From positions 1 through 56,262 of the forward strand of contig JAAYBV010000030.1 of the NCBI GenBank assembly GCA_012744475.1: a stretch of DNA of 56,262 bases, written 5' to 3'. This stretch comes from Phycisphaerae bacterium. Lineage in GTDB: Bacteria > Planctomycetota > Phycisphaerae > Sedimentisphaerales > Anaerobacaceae. The number at the start of each line of letters is the position of its first letter. Positions within the stretch are counted from its first letter, which is position 1. The position numbers and the translations under genes were made by a program. Positions 44,901-52,414 of this stretch are shown in pieces. The notes below the pieces were generated by a model, which made no database searches, was not told where the DNA came from, and saw only the letters and a list, made by a program, of their open reading frames with translations.

Positions 44901-47900
44901 CTGTCTTTTGACGAACCACAAGACCTGTCCGATCCGAGCCGACTCACGGTCATTGCCGGAGTCGGCGTGCGAATCGCCCCCTCCGGCTCGCTGATCGTCT
45001 CACTGGGCGACCCCCAGACAGAAGTCTCAGAGGCATCTGCATCCACGCAACGCACGCCGGTCGGCGTGCCGACCGAAACGGCTGACAGTCGCACGTCCTT
45101 GCTGGATGGAGAGCCCAGGGTCATGCTGGATATTGAGCCGAGTGCTGATGCAGCAGACCGCCAGGTCCTGCTCAGCTTCACCATCGCGGAGATCGTTACG
45201 GAAGAAGCACTGGATCGTGCCACGGCCCGACAGCTTCGTGCCCTTCTCACCGACGCATCGCGCGACGCCAAATTCAATCTACCAAGCGTGGAAGAGCTCC
45301 AGAAGCCCGTACAGTATATCGTCAGCAAATACGCGAACATCTGCAACCAAGCAGATGACGCCGCCAGAGCCTTCACCGATCTGCTGGTTTCACGGGGTTA
45401 TGCGACCGTGTGTGCCAGCCCCGAAATGTTGATCCGCCTCGGCGAAAGCGGTCACCTCAGTTGCGGCAATATTCCGGTCATGGGACCTCCAGCGCCTCCC
45501 AGCCAGACGGACAATCCTGCTCTGAGTCTGGATGTGACACCGACCGCCCCGCATGACGCCAACGGCATCCGGCTCACTCTGGCACTGCGTGCAAGAAACC
45601 TGGTGTCCCTCGACTCCAAGGGCAGGTTCTCCGCGAGGGCAGCCTACGCCAGCTTCGATCTCGCGCTATCTGCCCGGAATGACCAGTGCGTCATGCTTCC
45701 TCTGACCACGGCCGTCGCCCTTGATGCGAAGACCACAACGACTCTGTTATTGGTCAAGCCAACCCTCATCGAGCCCCCCGCTGCCCCTGCGCTCGCGCCG
45801 TCCGCCTCCGAGCAGGCAACCGCCGACGCGGCGAGCGATTTCGTCCAGACCGACCCGATGGTCCGCGAGTTGGCGAAGAAGATCGCGGAGGTCGAAATCG
45901 AATTGCTGGAAGCGCAGCAGACGTTCCTGCCGGAGCATCCCGAAATCGTCCAGAAGAAACAACTGCTGGAAGCGCTGAACACCCGCCTGGAGGAACGACG
46001 CAAGGAATTGGAGCAAAGGCCTGACGCCGGCATCAACTCGGCCAGCGCGCCGGATGATCGGACGCAGCAGCGCGCCAACGCCGAGAAGGCATTGGCCATT
46101 ATGCGTGGACAAGTGGCAAGGGTCAACGAGAGAATTGACAAGGCCAGCTCAGCCTGGTACCCGGATGAGGCGGAGCGATCACGTGAACTGGCGGACCTGA
46201 AACGATTCAAGGAGGTAGTCGAAGCCCAGCTTCAGGAAATCGCGCGGATAGTAGAAGAGCAATTCGGCCCTCCTGCTGAGCCTGAGCCTTACCAGCTCTC
46301 CGAGACCGAGCGCTTCGCCGAGCGAATGAAGCATCTGGGCTTGGCCCTTCGTCTCTACACGGAGAATCACGATGGACGGTATCCCGACGATCTGCTGCCA
46401 CTGGACCCGTATCTGAGCCTGGAAGATTCACGCTGGATCGAGACGAGCGTTATCTACCTTGGCAAAGGCAAGACCGGAAACGATGTGCCTGAGAGCCCGA
46501 TTGCCTACGACGAAATGCTGCTGAAGCAGACGGGCCAGACCCACGTCTTGTTTGCGGACGGTCAAATCCGCGTCACTCCAGAGGGTTCTTCTATGATCTG
46601 GCTCGACCACCGCAAGGCGCGAGCCTCGGAGGCATCTGCATCCAGGCAACCCACGCCGGTTCGCGTGCTGAGCGAAACGGCTGACGGTCGCGCGTCCTCG
46701 CCGGATGAGAAGCCCAGGGTTATGCTGGATATCGAGCTGGTCAAGTTCCTGACGGACCGGTCGCTGAGCCCTGAGGCAGCGACACAGTTGTCGGGCCTGT
46801 GGGACCAGATGTACGCAAAGCGAGAAACCGGACGAGAGAAGCGAGGTTCACTTCCGCGTGTGGACGGGTTGCAGATTTCGCCTCAGGCTCTGCTCGAACG
46901 CTGCACCGAGAATGCGCAAGGAGATTCGGAGGCACTGGAGATCCTGGTCGATCTGCTGGCATCGCGCGAATACTTGAAAGTCGCCATGAACCCCACGGTG
47001 GAAGTCTTCGACGGCCGGCAGGCACAAGTCATGAGCAAACAACACGTGCCGAATCCAACCGCCCAACCCGGGGCGCCAGAGACGGTCGAATGCCGCGATC
47101 TTGTGACGGTCACGCCTCGCATCGATAGCGCCGGTCATATCAACTTGGACCTTGCGGCGGAGATCTGCGACGTCACACTGAACGACAGCAAGACGCCGCG
47201 CATCAGCAAGTACGGTATCGACACCAGGGCCGTCGTGGACAAGAACAAAACGTTCGTCTGTCGCCTGGAGTCCGCTGCCGAAGGGCAAACGCAGGACAAC
47301 GCCGTTCTCTACCTCCTGGCCCGTCCGCGCATCGTCCCATCCGCGCCGGCCCGAGAGCCCGCCACCGTCACAGCCAGCTTCGTCGACACGGATCTGATCG
47401 AGGCACTCGCCGAGATATCCGAACAAACACAGGCGAAGATCGCTGTGGACCCGACGGTCAAACACGAACGCATCACCGCGCGCCTGTCCGAAACCTCCAT
47501 CGACACAGCCCTGCAAACCGTCCTGCAGGACACCGCCTCCACATTCAAGAAACTGGGCGACACCGACACCTACACCGTCTTCCGTCCACTCAGCGGAACA
47601 TTCCAGGGCACCGATCTGCGTGAAGCCCTGAGACAAGTCGCCGAACAGGCTGGAGTCAATGTCACGTGGGATGCCACCGTCGGCGGAGAGGCCTGGGCCG
47701 AGTTTGAGGATGTATCTCTGCAAACGGCCCTCAGGATGCTGCTCGCCGGCAGCCCGTACGTCACCACGAGAACACCGGACGGGTATGCCATCACGAAGCG
47801 GAATGCGCAGCCTCCCGCAGCACCAAGCCGGGAAGCAGACGCCATCGAGGTGGCGGCGCGGTTCGTGCTGGTGGATCGTGCATGTATGGAGGCGCTGCGG

Positions 47901-48605
47901 CGTGGCTTGCCGATTAAGGGCGTCACCGCGCCGGCGGACGTCAATGCGCTGCACGAGATCGGCAGCGGCCTTGCCGAAGGCCGAACGCCCGTCCTGGAGC
48001 CCGACCGGGTTGGACTGCTGCTCAAGGCGGTCCAGCAATATGCGGGAAGCAAGATGCTGGCCGCGCCGAAGGTGACCGTGCTGGACGGCGAATCCGCCAG
48101 TGTGAGCCTCAGCCGCACCATCGGCTACGTCAGCGGGTACCGCGAGCCCAATGACGCCTCGCAGGAACCGATCCCGCAGCACGCCTCGAAAGAAGTCGGC
48201 GTCCGACTCGACGCTACGCCGCACCTCATCGAAGACCAGAACAACATCCGTCTTCAGTTCGAGATGGAGATCGACTCGCTGCTCAGGATGCAGAAGGCCC
48301 TGTACAGGGGCAAGTACGAGTACGACGTTCCCACGTTCACGGCCGTCACCACGGCCACCGAGATCGTCATACCTGATGGACAGACGGCCCTGATCCACGT
48401 AGGAGAAACACCAGCGGTCGGCAACATCCTCAGCGACGAAAGCGAGCCGGCCGGCCCATTGCTGATGCTGATCACACCCAGCAAGACGCCAGCGGAGCCT
48501 CTCGACCCAGCGCCTCCGATGCAACCGGGACGCCGCCCGGGCGATTCCGGCATGGGCGGCCTGCCGCCCGGAAGGCCGCAAGTCCACCCGCCCTTGTCAT
48601 CGTGA
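41943..48605 (+). CDS. giant mosaic M56 (BlaR1-type) peptidase fused to secretin-like, STN, LptA-like and prepilin-tail-like domains
   Basis: A 2220-residue protein. The N-terminal 380 residues are an M56 protease: membrane helices about 17-40, 50-72, 132-150 and 351-375, zinc site HELAH (232-236), and RENCCDDLAVQ (272-282). A 25-residue in-frame insertion (301-325) comes from a DNA repeat. The outer part is unlike BlaR1. It has five secretin-like modules (about 414-620, 644-836, 1061-1280, 1593-1798, 1970-2180), several with TVRDGGTVLLAGL-type strands. Between them are an LptA/OstA-like beta domain (about 863-1023), a coiled coil (about 1300-1443), a prepilin-tail-like segment (1456-1550, LRLYTENHDGRYPDDLLPLD, then VLFADGQIRVTPEG), and two STN domains (1803-1953). 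The last 40 residues are Pro/Gly-rich. The stop codon lies in an 85-bp inverted-repeat element. Domain borders are by eye. Confidence 0.88.
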   Translation: MATLETLLSQQMIERLGWTLIHFVWQAAAVALLLAAVLRGLRRSNSNVRYVVACLAMVLIVALPLVTMSLVEVSRPVAEAGPILNPPLVMRTTPVEVVELPLEPFDAPVPETPERVAHVPWMQRIATALEPALPWLVLGWLLGVFGLSTWHLGGWAQLQRMKRRLVSEVAAPLHARAAELAGRLGIRRAIGLWASPLIDVPAVVGWIKPVILLPVGAVSGLSVEQLEAILAHELAHVRRCDYLVNLAQTVVEILGFYHPAVWWISHRIRDERENCCDDLAVQVCGDSRRYARALTSLEELRHAARASRPRVTEERARARCPRHTAVAASGGSLVGRIARLLGRPPIDHRRFAWLPGLIALLVVAAILIPTALVLATPDAPPTADTIASEPVSDAAPLEVTTQTLHVDQEQDQPEVLVNLLLFTNPMPNKIVDRETKRRIGDVLAPEIPSARQGVASMQNCTLLQILQTWVVGRTLTRHTMEVLVDLLQSRGYLQGEATPEILLTDNVPGHMNLITEELILPAQDPTSPPKPIALGTFVQLTPHVPPATSDRVTLEIGVEWKSRIEQSDPNNNPTFRSTEIASTVTVLRDHYFTLLAEPDDKGNAETGIGEFHLVMLRADLFEPDLSHATTAAAPAPAGQSLSRQVILDIQTVSVEKGNLGDGIVEWSRPQTSGWPSGILMGYTPDRTFTDALRTRLDELYARGVARRLAHQRLTTQEGYEARFKAVKEEWFSLAPAPAGNAADPGPEHTSIASGTIITATPTIGDANSITLNLNIEFSESLPKGEGLDLPIITRRTSRNVVTVRDGGTVLLAGLSSMISDGVEDVTILVTALLIAAPNPPTLPSPEANSTGQMGSRDVERTRFVHWDIEGQIDREFGFEQLIREEGDRWTIAKPRLKQSAGKMRCHVRADRGELRLDGALNQPTPDGGTFRGNVVIEITSSEPDSIDACTLYLDEVTFSAQNKRFTSSGPVRLVCGATELAGRGLELSFDEPQDLSDPSRLTVIAGVGVRIAPSGSLIVSLGDPQTEVSEASASTQRTPVGVPTETADSRTSLLDGEPRVMLDIEPSADAADRQVLLSFTIAEIVTEEALDRATARQLRALLTDASRDAKFNLPSVEELQKPVQYIVSKYANICNQADDAARAFTDLLVSRGYATVCASPEMLIRLGESGHLSCGNIPVMGPPAPPSQTDNPALSLDVTPTAPHDANGIRLTLALRARNLVSLDSKGRFSARAAYASFDLALSARNDQCVMLPLTTAVALDAKTTTTLLLVKPTLIEPPAAPALAPSASEQATADAASDFVQTDPMVRELAKKIAEVEIELLEAQQTFLPEHPEIVQKKQLLEALNTRLEERRKELEQRPDAGINSASAPDDRTQQRANAEKALAIMRGQVARVNERIDKASSAWYPDEAERSRELADLKRFKEVVEAQLQEIARIVEEQFGPPAEPEPYQLSETERFAERMKHLGLALRLYTENHDGRYPDDLLPLDPYLSLEDSRWIETSVIYLGKGKTGNDVPESPIAYDEMLLKQTGQTHVLFADGQIRVTPEGSSMIWLDHRKARASEASASRQPTPVRVLSETADGRASSPDEKPRVMLDIELVKFLTDRSLSPEAATQLSGLWDQMYAKRETGREKRGSLPRVDGLQISPQALLERCTENAQGDSEALEILVDLLASREYLKVAMNPTVEVFDGRQAQVMSKQHVPNPTAQPGAPETVECRDLVTVTPRIDSAGHINLDLAAEICDVTLNDSKTPRISKYGIDTRAVVDKNKTFVCRLESAAEGQTQDNAVLYLLARPRIVPSAPAREPATVTASFVDTDLIEALAEISEQTQAKIAVDPTVKHERITARLSETSIDTALQTVLQDTASTFKKLGDTDTYTVFRPLSGTFQGTDLREALRQVAEQAGVNVTWDATVGGEAWAEFEDVSLQTALRMLLAGSPYVTTRTPDGYAITKRNAQPPAAPSREADAIEVAARFVLVDRACMEALRRGLPIKGVTAPADVNALHEIGSGLAEGRTPVLEPDRVGLLLKAVQQYAGSKMLAAPKVTVLDGESASVSLSRTIGYVSGYREPNDASQEPIPQHASKEVGVRLDATPHLIEDQNNIRLQFEMEIDSLLRMQKALYRGKYEYDVPTFTAVTTATEIVIPDGQTALIHVGETPAVGNILSDESEPAGPLLMLITPSKTPAEPLDPAPPMQPGRRPGDSGMGGLPPGRPQVHPPLSS
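42853..42914. repeat. palindromic repeat element inserted in frame in the giant M56 gene
   Basis: About 62 bases with two small hairpins: GGGCG-TCC-CGCCC (42856-42868) and AGGGCA-AGA-TGCCCT (42891-42905). It adds an Arg/Ala-rich segment (residues about 301-325) between LTSLEELR and VAASGGSLVGRI, which are normally adjacent or nearly so in planctomycete M56 proteins as I recall them. The ends are approximate. Confidence 0.55.
45026..45137 (+). repeat. internal direct repeat, copy 1 (giant M56 gene)
   Basis: 112 bases encoding SEASASTQRTPVGVPTETAD and on to PRVMLDIE. It is repeated without gaps at 46625-46736; by my count about 16 bases differ. Confidence 0.8.
46625..46736 (+). repeat. internal direct repeat, copy 2 (giant M56 gene)
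   Basis: 112 bases encoding SEASASRQPTPVRVLSETAD and on to PRVMLDIE. It introduces the fourth secretin-like module just as copy 1 introduces the third. Confidence 0.8.
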
Positions 48606-48680
48606 GCGTGAGCGAAGGACCTCGGTGGCGCGCGAAACCCTCTTGTCCTGTGGCCAGATCCTTCGCAGGCTCAGGATGAC
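48596..48680. repeat. 85-bp inverted-repeat element (MITE or REP-like) after the giant M56 gene
   Basis: The left arm 48596-48622 begins GTCATCGTGAGCGTGAGCGA and the right arm 48656-48680 is its near-complement (ending CAGGCTCAGGATGAC); arms of 27 and 25 bases with a few mismatches flank a 33-base loop. The TCATCCTGAGC...GAAGGATCT type of sequence is a common dispersed repeat in environmental bacterial genomes. It supplies the stop codon of the giant gene. Confidence 0.65.
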
Positions 48681-48737
48681 AGAGTCGCTGCGGGTGTAAT
48701 TCTGGCAGATGGACAACACTTCTCCGACGCAGAGCCC

Positions 48738-49766
48738 CTACGCGAGCATGGTTTCCGTCAGTTCCTTGCGGTGGCGGCGGAGCCACTTGGTCTTGCGGAC
48801 GATCATGCGCAGAAAGTCGAGGCCGCTGTGGTCGCCGAAGAAGCCGGTGGCCGCCACCGGCAGGACCGCCTCGGCGACCATCGCTTCGATCATCAGGTCG
48901 ACGAGCCCGTACAGTTTGTGTTTGCTCAGCGGGACGACTTCGCGATAGCCCGCCAGGAACTGCAAGAGACGCTCCTGGTCGAATGCGTCGGGCCACTGGG
49001 CCGGATCGGGCGAGACGCCGAGGATCGAGAACTGGAGCATGCCGTTGGCCAGGTCAGTCACGGGCGGAGCGATACGGATCGAATCGAAATCCACCACGCC
49101 CACCACCTTGCGGTCGGAAAACAGCAGGTTGCCCGGATGCCAGTCGCCGTGGATGACCTGTCGCTTCCAGGAGGCATAACCCACCCGGTCGACGCGATTG
49201 CTGGAGCGGTCGTATCGGATCACCAGTGATTCGGTCACAGCGGCGGCGCGTTGGAGCGATCCGGTGCGCTTGTCCGTCCGGATCATTTGAAGATGCTGAC
49301 GCACGGTCGCCGAGTCGTGAAAGCTGCCCTGGAACGGCTCGTAGTCGTGAGCGAAGTCGCGCAGGCACACGTGCAGATGGGCCAGATGCCGACCGGCGTC
49401 CGTCGTCGCTTCGGCCGAGCCGTCACACCGCGAGCCGGTGACAAAGGCGAACAGCTCATAAATGTGATTGTCCACGTTCAGAACAGTCTTGTGCTCGTCG
49501 CTCGTGGCCACCAGGGACGTGACGGGAAAGCCCCGCGCCGCCAGATGCCTCTGCACGGCGTGAGCGAACGCCACACGGTTCATGTCGTCGCGTCCTCGGG
49601 GACGTCGTTTGAGCAGGAACGTCCCTTTGTCGGCGTGCACGATCACTTTGGGGGCCCGCCGGTTGCCCGCCGGAAGGGAGCGAACGCGGTGAACCACTCC
49701 GACGTCGTAATGGCTCAGGACGCGGACGAGTTCCTCCGACGCGAAATTGGCTCCTCCTCTGGGCAT
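48738..49766 (-). CDS. APH/CotS-type phosphotransferase
   Basis: A 342-residue protein-kinase-like phosphotransferase. The catalytic loop VIHGDWHPGNLLF (about residues 208-220, Asp212) and the metal-binding VVGVVDFDSIRIAPPVTDLA (Asp of DFD at about 231) are typical of the aminoglycoside phosphotransferase superfamily. The N-terminal lobe has a glycine-poor loop and FLLKRRPRG with the likely ATP-binding Lys. Nothing points to drug resistance; homoserine-kinase-II or CotS-like roles, or small-molecule phosphorylation, are possible. It lies 51 bases downstream of the Ser/Thr kinase in the same direction, so it is likely co-transcribed. The ribosome binding site is weak. Confidence 0.85.
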   Translation of the reverse strand: MPRGGANFASEELVRVLSHYDVGVVHRVRSLPAGNRRAPKVIVHADKGTFLLKRRPRGRDDMNRVAFAHAVQRHLAARGFPVTSLVATSDEHKTVLNVDNHIYELFAFVTGSRCDGSAEATTDAGRHLAHLHVCLRDFAHDYEPFQGSFHDSATVRQHLQMIRTDKRTGSLQRAAAVTESLVIRYDRSSNRVDRVGYASWKRQVIHGDWHPGNLLFSDRKVVGVVDFDSIRIAPPVTDLANGMLQFSILGVSPDPAQWPDAFDQERLLQFLAGYREVVPLSKHKLYGLVDLMIEAMVAEAVLPVAATGFFGDHSGLDFLRMIVRKTKWLRRHRKELTETMLA

Positions 49767-49817
49767 TGGCGCTTTTCTCGATGCAGATGGGCGAGACCGG
49801 CCGGGGCCGTCAGGACG

Positions 49818-51041
49818 TCAGAACGCGAGCATCAGGACGATGATCAGAACGGAAATCGCGGAGACCGCCCCCAGAACGAGCACGGCCAGCCGGTAGCGAT
49901 TGATCCTCTCCTCCACGTGCTCCTCATTTTCGGTTTCGACGGTTTCGCCTTCTTCGAGCTTCTCGAGCACGGAAACGTCGAAGCGTTTGTGCGCCTGGAG
50001 CGGCGCGTGGCCCTCGCGCAAGGCCTCCAGATCGACCAGCAGTTCTTCGACGTTGTTGTACCGGTCTTCGCGCCGCTTGGCCATCATGATCTCGATGACT
50101 TCTGAGATTCCGGCCGAGAGCGTCGTGTTGATGTGGTCCGGCGGGATCAGCTTCTCGCGCAGGTGCTTCTTCATGATCTCGGCGGAGTCGTCCCCGGTGA
50201 ACGGCACGCGTCCGGTAACCATGTGATAAAGGGTCGCGCCGAGACCGTAGATGTCGGCCCGGCCGTCGATGTCGATCTTGCCGCGGATCTGCTCAGGGGC
50301 GATGTAATAGGGCGTTCCGTAGGCCTTGCCCGCCTCGCTCTGCGCCGCCTCGATATCGGTGGTTTCGCGAGCCAGACCCATGTCGGCCAGCTTCACCACG
50401 CCCTGCTTGTTGATCATGATGTTCTTGGGCTTGACGTCGCGGTGCACCAGACCGTGGGAGTGGGCGTGGACCAGGGCGTGGGCCACCTGGGTGATGATCT
50501 CGATGGCTTCCTTTTCGCCGAACGGAGTGCCGTTGGTCAGGTCGTCGGCGATGGTCTTGCCCTCGACGTACTCCATGACGAAGTAGTGGTAGCCGCCCGC
50601 TTCGCCGACGTCGATGGCCTGCACGATGTTGGGATGGTTGAGCTTGCCAGCGGCCTGTCCTTCTTTATAGAACCGCTGCACGTATTCCGGGTTCTCGGTG
50701 AAACGCTTGGGCAGCACCTTGATGGCCACCGTGCGATTGAGGCTGAGCTGCTTGGCCTTGTAGACGAACGCCATAGCGCCGGCGCCGATCTTACCGAGGA
50801 TCTTGTAGCCGGGAATCTGGTGAACGGCGACCTTGTTTTCTTTGATGCTCAGCTTGAGGCGCTCGGCCTGGGTCGCGGTGATGTAGCCCAGTTCGATCAG
50901 CAGTTCCTGGAGCATGACCGGGTTGATCTTGCGGCGTTCCTGGAGTTCCTGGATCGAGTGGCGAAGCTCCTGGTCGGTACAGAGCCCCTGGTCCACCGCC
51001 ATCTTGCCAAACACCGTGTCGTAGCTCGTTTCGCTCGTCAT
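49818..51041 (-). CDS. membrane-anchored Ser/Thr protein kinase
   Basis: A 407-residue Hanks-type kinase. Start at ATG 51041, with a GGGGGA ribosome binding site 6 bases upstream. Residues 1-70 are an N-terminal helical domain (FGKMAVDQGLCTDQELRHSI) like those found ahead of many planctomycete kinases and secretion ATPases. The kinase domain follows: Gly loop IGAGAMAFVY (85-94), Lys108 in VAIKVL, catalytic HRDVKPKN (Asp202), DMG at 220-222 instead of DFG, and GTPYYIAPE. A C-terminal membrane helix (about 385-406) ends the protein, so the kinase faces the cytoplasm and no outside sensor follows. The APH-like gene is directly downstream. Confidence 0.94.
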   Translation of the reverse strand: MTSETSYDTVFGKMAVDQGLCTDQELRHSIQELQERRKINPVMLQELLIELGYITATQAERLKLSIKENKVAVHQIPGYKILGKIGAGAMAFVYKAKQLSLNRTVAIKVLPKRFTENPEYVQRFYKEGQAAGKLNHPNIVQAIDVGEAGGYHYFVMEYVEGKTIADDLTNGTPFGEKEAIEIITQVAHALVHAHSHGLVHRDVKPKNIMINKQGVVKLADMGLARETTDIEAAQSEAGKAYGTPYYIAPEQIRGKIDIDGRADIYGLGATLYHMVTGRVPFTGDDSAEIMKKHLREKLIPPDHINTTLSAGISEVIEIMMAKRREDRYNNVEELLVDLEALREGHAPLQAHKRFDVSVLEKLEEGETVETENEEHVEERINRYRLAVLVLGAVSAISVLIIVLMLAF

Positions 51042-51141
51042 TGGGAATCCCCCAGGTAGCCCAGGGGCCGTATCCATACGCCAGGAAGCCTCGTTATCGG
51101 CTCCAATGATCGCATCCGATAAACGCCACCGCCGGCGATCA

Positions 51142-51169
51142 TTATCAATCTACGGTCGCTGGTGTCAAA
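51142..51169 (-). promoter_or_regulatory. predicted sigma70 promoter of the Ser/Thr kinase gene
   Basis: On the minus strand TTGACA (51169-51164) and GATAAT (51147-51142) with a 16-base spacer, preceded by a T run. The leader to the ATG at 51041 would be about 95 bases. Confidence 0.6.
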
Positions 51170-51297
51170 AAAAAACTCACCTTTTTGGCACAGACCCGAC
51201 AACATCGAGGGGACCATCGACGTTTTCGAGGCAAGGGTTTAACCGTTTTCGCGGCACGGCCGGAAAAATCGCCACTTATCACGCTTGCGTTTTAGGG

Positions 51298-51325
51298 TTG
51301 ACCTGACGGTCAAGAGCGGTAAACT
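51298..51325 (+). promoter_or_regulatory. etfB promoter overlapped by a TTGACC-N4-GGTCAA dyad
   Basis: TTGACC (51298-51303) as -35 and TAAACT (51320-51325) as -10, 16-base spacer. The -35 box is also the left half of a perfect dyad, TTGACC-TGAC-GGTCAA (51298-51313), a probable repressor or activator site for the etfB-etfA-acyl-CoA dehydrogenase genes. Confidence 0.55.
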
Positions 51326-51379
51326 TGGGCCTCGACAAAAACTGACATCAGGCAAGGAAGGACCGATAGGAGTTTCTAC

Positions 51380-52291
51380 GTGGCATATGATTGTGTGGTA
51401 CTGGCCAAGCAGGTGCCCGATACGCATCGGATCACCGGCAAGGTCATGAACGACGACGGCACGGTGAACCGTTCGGCTTTGCCGGCCATCTTCAATCCCG
51501 AAGACCTCAATGCGCTGGAGCTGGCCCTGAGCATCAAGGACCGCTTCGGCGGGCGCGTCACGGTTGTGACGATGGGCCTTCCCGGCGCGACGCGCATCCT
51601 GCGCGAGTCGCTCTACCGCGGCGCCGACGAAGCGATCCTGGTCACCGATATCCGCTGCGCCGCCAGCGACACGCTGGCGACCAGCTACATTCTGAGCTGC
51701 GCGGTCAAGAAGCTGGACTATGACATCGTTCTGTGCGGCCGGCAGGCCATCGACGGCGACACCGCCCAAGTGGGCCCACAACTGGCGGAGAAGCTCGGAA
51801 TCACCCAGATTACCTATGTTGAAGCCCTTGAAGATCTCCAGGACAACACGATCCAGGTTCGTCGCAGCATCGGCAACGGCTGGCAATCGGTCCGGACGGG
51901 TCTGCCGGTGCTTCTGACCGTTACAGGCGAGGCGAACACCCCGCGCGTAGCGGCCGCCAGGCACCTGATGAAGTACAAAAAGGCCCGCACTCCCGGTGAG
52001 GTGGCCGAAGAGATCAAGGTGATGAACCCGGATGCCGTCGAGGCGGAGATCAAAGAGCTGTGCGAGAGCCGCTGCGAGGCGCTGAGGGCCAGGGGGCTGC
52101 TCATCGAACAGTGGAACCTGGACCGGCTCGAAGCGGACCTGACCTGGTGCGGCCGGAGCGGATCGCCCACCAAGGTCCATCGCATTCAGAGCGTGGTCCT
52201 GGCCGCCAAGGAGAGCAAAGAAGTCCCGCCCACCGACGATGGGCTGGCCGAGATGATCCACGAGCTGATCGAAGACAAGATCATCGCGTAG
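51380..52291 (+). CDS. etfB: electron transfer flavoprotein beta subunit
   Basis: A 303-residue EtfB, starting at GTG 51380 with AGGAG 8 bases upstream. It opens MAYDCVVLAKQVPDTHRITG, and carries the EtfB features PEDLNALELALSIKDRFGGR, the AMP-site region VLCGRQAIDGDTAQVGPQLA (about 115-134) and GLPVLLTVTGEANTPRVAAARHLM. It is longer than the classical 250-residue form; the extra 50 residues at the C-terminus (after EAEIKELCESR) resemble the longer EtfB of anaerobes. With EtfA it carries electrons from the acyl-CoA dehydrogenase encoded downstream. Confidence 0.94.
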   Translation: MAYDCVVLAKQVPDTHRITGKVMNDDGTVNRSALPAIFNPEDLNALELALSIKDRFGGRVTVVTMGLPGATRILRESLYRGADEAILVTDIRCAASDTLATSYILSCAVKKLDYDIVLCGRQAIDGDTAQVGPQLAEKLGITQITYVEALEDLQDNTIQVRRSIGNGWQSVRTGLPVLLTVTGEANTPRVAAARHLMKYKKARTPGEVAEEIKVMNPDAVEAEIKELCESRCEALRARGLLIEQWNLDRLEADLTWCGRSGSPTKVHRIQSVVLAAKESKEVPPTDDGLAEMIHELIEDKIIA

Positions 52292-52414
52292 GATGGGCTG
52301 TCGCACACGGGGCGATGTGCCAACGGAGTGACTTTTTCCGCGGAGTCTCGTCGACGCCGCACCCGATGTAACGTTCCTGGAACCGCAAGGTTCATTTGCA
52401 GATTCGGATAATCC

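Larger units (their letters stand above)
51042..51379. other. divergent promoter region between the kinase and etfB
   Basis: A 338-base region holding both promoters listed next. A run of nine A bases (51168-51176) adjoins the kinase -35 box, a possible UP-like element. No small gene is seen. Confidence 0.4.

Noticed and set aside
48738-49766. Aminoglycoside resistance gene
   Set aside because: Only the general APH-fold motifs are present; the neighbours and sequence do not point to antibiotic modification.
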